15,534 bases of DNA from Archangiaceae bacterium. Lineage in GTDB: Bacteria > Myxococcota > Myxococcia > Myxococcales > Myxococcaceae. This document shows, one piece after another, positions 12,759 through 15,534 of the stretch. How positions within the stretch are numbered: position 1 is the first letter of the stretch; each line of letters opens with the position of its first letter. The notes below the pieces were generated by a model. That model was given only the letters and a program-made list of their open reading frames with translations, had not been told where the DNA came from and did not search any database. Position numbers and translations under genes: made by a program. The stretch covers positions 1 to 15,534 of the forward strand of contig JAHFDQ010000068.1 in NCBI GenBank assembly GCA_023248915.1, read 5' to 3'.

Positions 12759-15534
12759 ATGGGCCTTGCCGTCTCGCGCTCGAAAGGGGCGACGCCGCCG
12801 CCGGTGGTGTTCCGCGCTTTCCCGCTCGCGTTCACTCTGGCGCTCGCGGGCTGCTCGAACTCGGTCCGGTTTGGCCTCGTGCAGCACTGCCAGGCCACCT
12901 CGGACTGTCGGGCAGAGACGCACTGCGAGGAGGAGTTGTGCGTTCGGGACGTGCCGCCCACCAACCTTGCCCGGCCGGTGGTGCTGGGTGCGGCCGTCGA
13001 TGGCAAGACGTTCTCGACGGACAACGGAACGTGGTCGGGAACGGCCCCGTTCTCCTTCGAGTACCAATGGAACCGGTGCGACGGCGCAGGCAAGAGCTGC
13101 CTCGCCCTCGCCGGCGAAACGGGGGCGACCCACCTCTTGGCGTCGGCGGACGTCGGGGCCCGGTTGAACCTCTGGGTGCGGGCCAGCAACAGCGTGGGCG
13201 CGGACGAAGCCACGAGTGACGCCAGTAGCGTCGTCGCCGGAACGCCTCCGGTGAACGCCGCGCTGCCGGTGCTGTCGGGGAACGCGTCGGACGGCCTGCC
13301 GCTGGCGACTTCCGACGGCACCTGGACAGGCACCGCGCCCATCACCTTCAGCCATCAATGGCGCCGGTGCGACGCCGCGGGCGCGGCGTGCGCCGACATT
13401 CCCGGTGCGCAGTCGGCCGGGTACACGCTCTCGCCCGCCGAGGTGGGTGGTACCGTTCGAGCGACGGTGACCGCGGCGAACTCCGCCGGCCAGGCCGCGG
13501 CGACGAGCGAGGCTTCCGCGGTGGTGGGCGCCATGGTGCCGCCGGACAGCCTGGGGCCGCCGTCCATCACCGGAACGGCCGCGGTGGGGCAGCCGTTGAC
13601 GGTGGTGCCGGGCCAGTGGGCGGGCGCTGCTCCGTTGAGCTTCAGCTACCAGTGGCGCCGGTGCGACGCGGCGGGCGCGGCGTGCGCCGACGTGGGAGGT
13701 GCCACCGGGACGGCGTACGGGCTGGGCACCGCCGACGTCGGAACGACGCTGCGCGTGGCCGAGACGGCCACCAACCCTGCGGGCGCGGTCACGGCCACCA
13801 GCGCGGCGACGGCGGTGGTTTCCGGCGCGGCCCCGGCGAACGTCGCCCCGCCCGCCATCACCGGAACGGCGATTGACGGTCAACTGCTGGCGACCAGTGA
13901 CGGGACGTGGACGGGCATGACGCCGCTGGCCTTCGGCTACCAATGGCGCCGCTGCGACGCGGCCGGAGCGACGTGCGGCGACGTCGCCGGAGCGACGGCG
14001 GCTTCCTACGCGCTGACGGCGGCCGACGTGGGGGCAACGCTTCGCGCAGCCGTCGCCGCTACGAATTCAGTGGGTACGGCGACGGCCACGAGCAGCCCGA
14101 CGGGTGTGGTCGGCGCGCGGGCTCCGGTCAACACGGGCCTGCCCTCCATTGCCGGCATCGCGACGGACTGGCAGGTGCTGGCGGCGTCCAACGGGACCTG
14201 GTCGGGCACAGCGCCGCTGGCCTTCGGCACCCAGTGGCGGCGGTGCGACGCGGCCGGCGCCAATTGCGTGGACATCTCCGGGGCCGGCTCGTCCAGCTAC
14301 ACCCTGGTGGACGCCGACGTCGGCGGGACGGTGCGGGTGGTGGTGACGGCGACAAACGCAGGAGGCTTGGCGTCGGCGACGAGCGCGCAGACGGCGGCAG
14401 TGGCCGCGGCGGCTCCGGTGAATGTCGGGCTGCCGACGATTTCGGGCGCGGCGTCGGCGACCGACGGGCAGGTGTTGTCGGCGGGGAACGGCGCGTGGAC
14501 CGGCACCCCCACCATCGCCTACTCCTACCAGTGGCGGCGGTGCGACGCCGCGGGCGCCAACTGTGTGGACATTGCCGGCGCGACGGCGTCGACCTATGCA
14601 GCGGGTCCTTCCGACGTGGGCGGGACGGTTCGGCTGGTGGTGACGGCGACGAATGCGGGGGGCTCGACGTCCGCCACGAGCGCGCAGACGGCGGTGGTGG
14701 CCGCGGCGGCCCCGGTCAATACGGCGCTGCCAGTCGTCACCGGGACGGCGACCGACGGGCAGGGGCTGAGCGCCTCGACCGGCACGTGGACCGGCACGCC
14801 CACCCTCGGCTACGCCTACCAGTGGCGGCGGTGCGACGCGGCGGGAACCAACTGCGCGGACGTCGCCGGTGCGACGGCGTCGGCTTACACGCTGGTGCCC
14901 GCCGACGTGGGCGGGACGGTGCGAGTGGTGGTGACGGCGTCGAATGCGGGAGGCTCGACTCCGGCCACCAGCCCGCAGACGGCAGTCGTGGTCGCTGCGG
15001 CTCCGGCGAACACGTCACCGCCCACCGTCACCGGAACGACGACCGACGGCCAGGGGTTGAGCGTCTCGAACGGGACGTGGACCGGCACGCCCACCCTCGG
15101 CTACGCCTACCAGTGGCGGCGGTGCGACGCGGCGGGAGCCAACTGCGCGGACATCGCCGGTGCGACGGCGTCGGGCTACGCGCTGGTGCCCGCGGACGTC
15201 GGCGGGACGCTGCGGGTGGTGGTGACGGCATCGAATGCGGGGGGCACGGCGTCCGCGACGAGCGCGCAGACGGCAGGAGTCGCCGCCGCGGCGCCGGTGA
15301 ATACCTCGCTGCCCACCGTGTCCGGAACCCTGACGGCCGGCTCGCTCTTGACGGCGGGAAACGGCACCTGGGCCGGAACGCCCACCCTCGGCTACGCCTA
15401 CCAGTGGCGACGGTGCGACGCGGCGGGAGCCAACTGCGTGGACATCGCCGGTGCGACGGCGTCGGCCTACACGCTGGTGCCCACCGACGTGGGCGGGACG
15501 CTGCGAGTGGTGGTGACGGCGTCGAATGCGGGAG
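12759..15534 (+). CDS. Lipoprotein with at least nine tandem Ig-like repeats (partial, runs off the window)
   Basis: The frame is open for 925 codons to the window edge, with no stop seen. A signal peptide ends in a perfect lipobox, L29-A-G-C32. A Cys-rich knot (C44, C50, C56, C61) follows. From about residue 66 there are nine Ig-like repeats of 97 residues, with conserved Trp at 104, 201, 299, 396, 493, 592, 689, 786 and 883. Each carries GTWTGT, YQWRRCDAAGANC with a C-x6-C pair, an ADVGGTLRV strand and TASNAGG. Such repeats are widespread in large surface adhesins, including actinobacterial ones, and probably form a stalk. The start is uncertain: ATG 12759, or GTG 12804/12807, which gives a shorter signal peptide; no ribosome site is clear. 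The C-terminal domain, which would reveal function, is beyond the window. Confidence 0.85.
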   Translation, partial: MGLAVSRSKGATPPPVVFRAFPLAFTLALAGCSNSVRFGLVQHCQATSDCRAETHCEEELCVRDVPPTNLARPVVLGAAVDGKTFSTDNGTWSGTAPFSFEYQWNRCDGAGKSCLALAGETGATHLLASADVGARLNLWVRASNSVGADEATSDASSVVAGTPPVNAALPVLSGNASDGLPLATSDGTWTGTAPITFSHQWRRCDAAGAACADIPGAQSAGYTLSPAEVGGTVRATVTAANSAGQAAATSEASAVVGAMVPPDSLGPPSITGTAAVGQPLTVVPGQWAGAAPLSFSYQWRRCDAAGAACADVGGATGTAYGLGTADVGTTLRVAETATNPAGAVTATSAATAVVSGAAPANVAPPAITGTAIDGQLLATSDGTWTGMTPLAFGYQWRRCDAAGATCGDVAGATAASYALTAADVGATLRAAVAATNSVGTATATSSPTGVVGARAPVNTGLPSIAGIATDWQVLAASNGTWSGTAPLAFGTQWRRCDAAGANCVDISGAGSSSYTLVDADVGGTVRVVVTATNAGGLASATSAQTAAVAAAAPVNVGLPTISGAASATDGQVLSAGNGAWTGTPTIAYSYQWRRCDAAGANCVDIAGATASTYAAGPSDVGGTVRLVVTATNAGGSTSATSAQTAVVAAAAPVNTALPVVTGTATDGQGLSASTGTWTGTPTLGYAYQWRRCDAAGTNCADVAGATASAYTLVPADVGGTVRVVVTASNAGGSTPATSPQTAVVVAAAPANTSPPTVTGTTTDGQGLSVSNGTWTGTPTLGYAYQWRRCDAAGANCADIAGATASGYALVPADVGGTLRVVVTASNAGGTASATSAQTAGVAAAAPVNTSLPTVSGTLTAGSLLTAGNGTWAGTPTLGYAYQWRRCDAAGANCVDIAGATASAYTLVPTDVGGTLRVVVTASNAG
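12954..15534 (+). repeat. Tandem 291-bp coding repeat array (nine units, partial)
   Basis: The TGG codon of the QWRRCD motif recurs at 13068, 13359, 13653, 13944, 14235, 14532, 14823, 15114 and 15405. The period is 291 bp, apart from one unit of 294 and one of 297. Units 7-9 share long identical stretches of DNA, while unit 1 is the most diverged. Confidence 0.95.

Noticed and set aside
12747..13943. Minus-strand open frame of 398 codons, and the shorter minus frames spaced 291 bp apart after it
   Set aside because: They are antisense shadows of the Ig-repeat array; their regular spacing comes from the repeat.
12954..15534. Regular repeats considered as a CRISPR array
   Set aside because: The period is 291 bp and the units are in-frame coding Ig-like domains, not short repeats with unique spacers.

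Overview
The window is high-GC DNA with strong G/C third-codon bias, most probably from a myxobacterium (Myxococcota) chromosome. The best marker is a protein ending in a MYXO-CTERM-type sorting signal (Cys-Gly-Cys, hydrophobic stretch, Arg cluster). Supporting signs are lipoproteins with Asp-Ala-Gly/Asp-Gly-Gly linkers and a myxobacterial-style Cys-rich TNGxxDxGExDVDCGG module. I see no rRNA, tRNA, CRISPR array or intact insertion sequence.

Layout, left to right. (1) 47-678 (+): a compact toxin-antitoxin pair, a ribbon-helix-helix antitoxin followed by a MazF/PemK-like toxin, overlapping by one base. (2) 699-2347 (-): a two-gene operon, a small PAS protein with two cysteine clusters followed, with a GTGA overlap, by an exported DUF1207-type outer-membrane protein; the PAS gene may be leaderless. 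(3) 2454-5207 (-): a secreted right-handed beta-helix (pectate-lyase-like) protein with a 16-Gly run and the MYXO-CTERM tail, preceded by a MarC-family membrane protein. (4) 5208-5409: a divergent intergenic region holding an 18-bp perfect inverted repeat around 53 bp. (5) 5410-7551 (+): a large lipoprotein with a GATase-like domain, a Cys-rich knot and seven propeller-like repeats. (6) 7664-10971 (-): a tight three-gene operon, a small protein with an SSB-like acidic C-terminal tip, a serine O-acetyltransferase (CysE/EpsC type) and a cobalamin-binding-type radical SAM protein. (7) 11053-12633 (-): an exported beta-rich protein with three carboxypeptidase-regulatory-like domains. (8) 12759 to the window end (+): divergent from (7), a large lipoprotein carrying at least nine 97-residue Ig-like repeats and running off the edge.

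Most of the genes encode cell-envelope or surface proteins. The SSB-tip/CysE/radical SAM operon and the PAS/DUF1207 pair are the two gene sets whose joint function is not obvious. I do not see a clear-cut new defence or biosynthetic system. The least explained items are the SSB-like tail protein, the Cys-rich leaderless PAS protein, the inverted-repeat element, and the recently homogenised Ig-repeat array.
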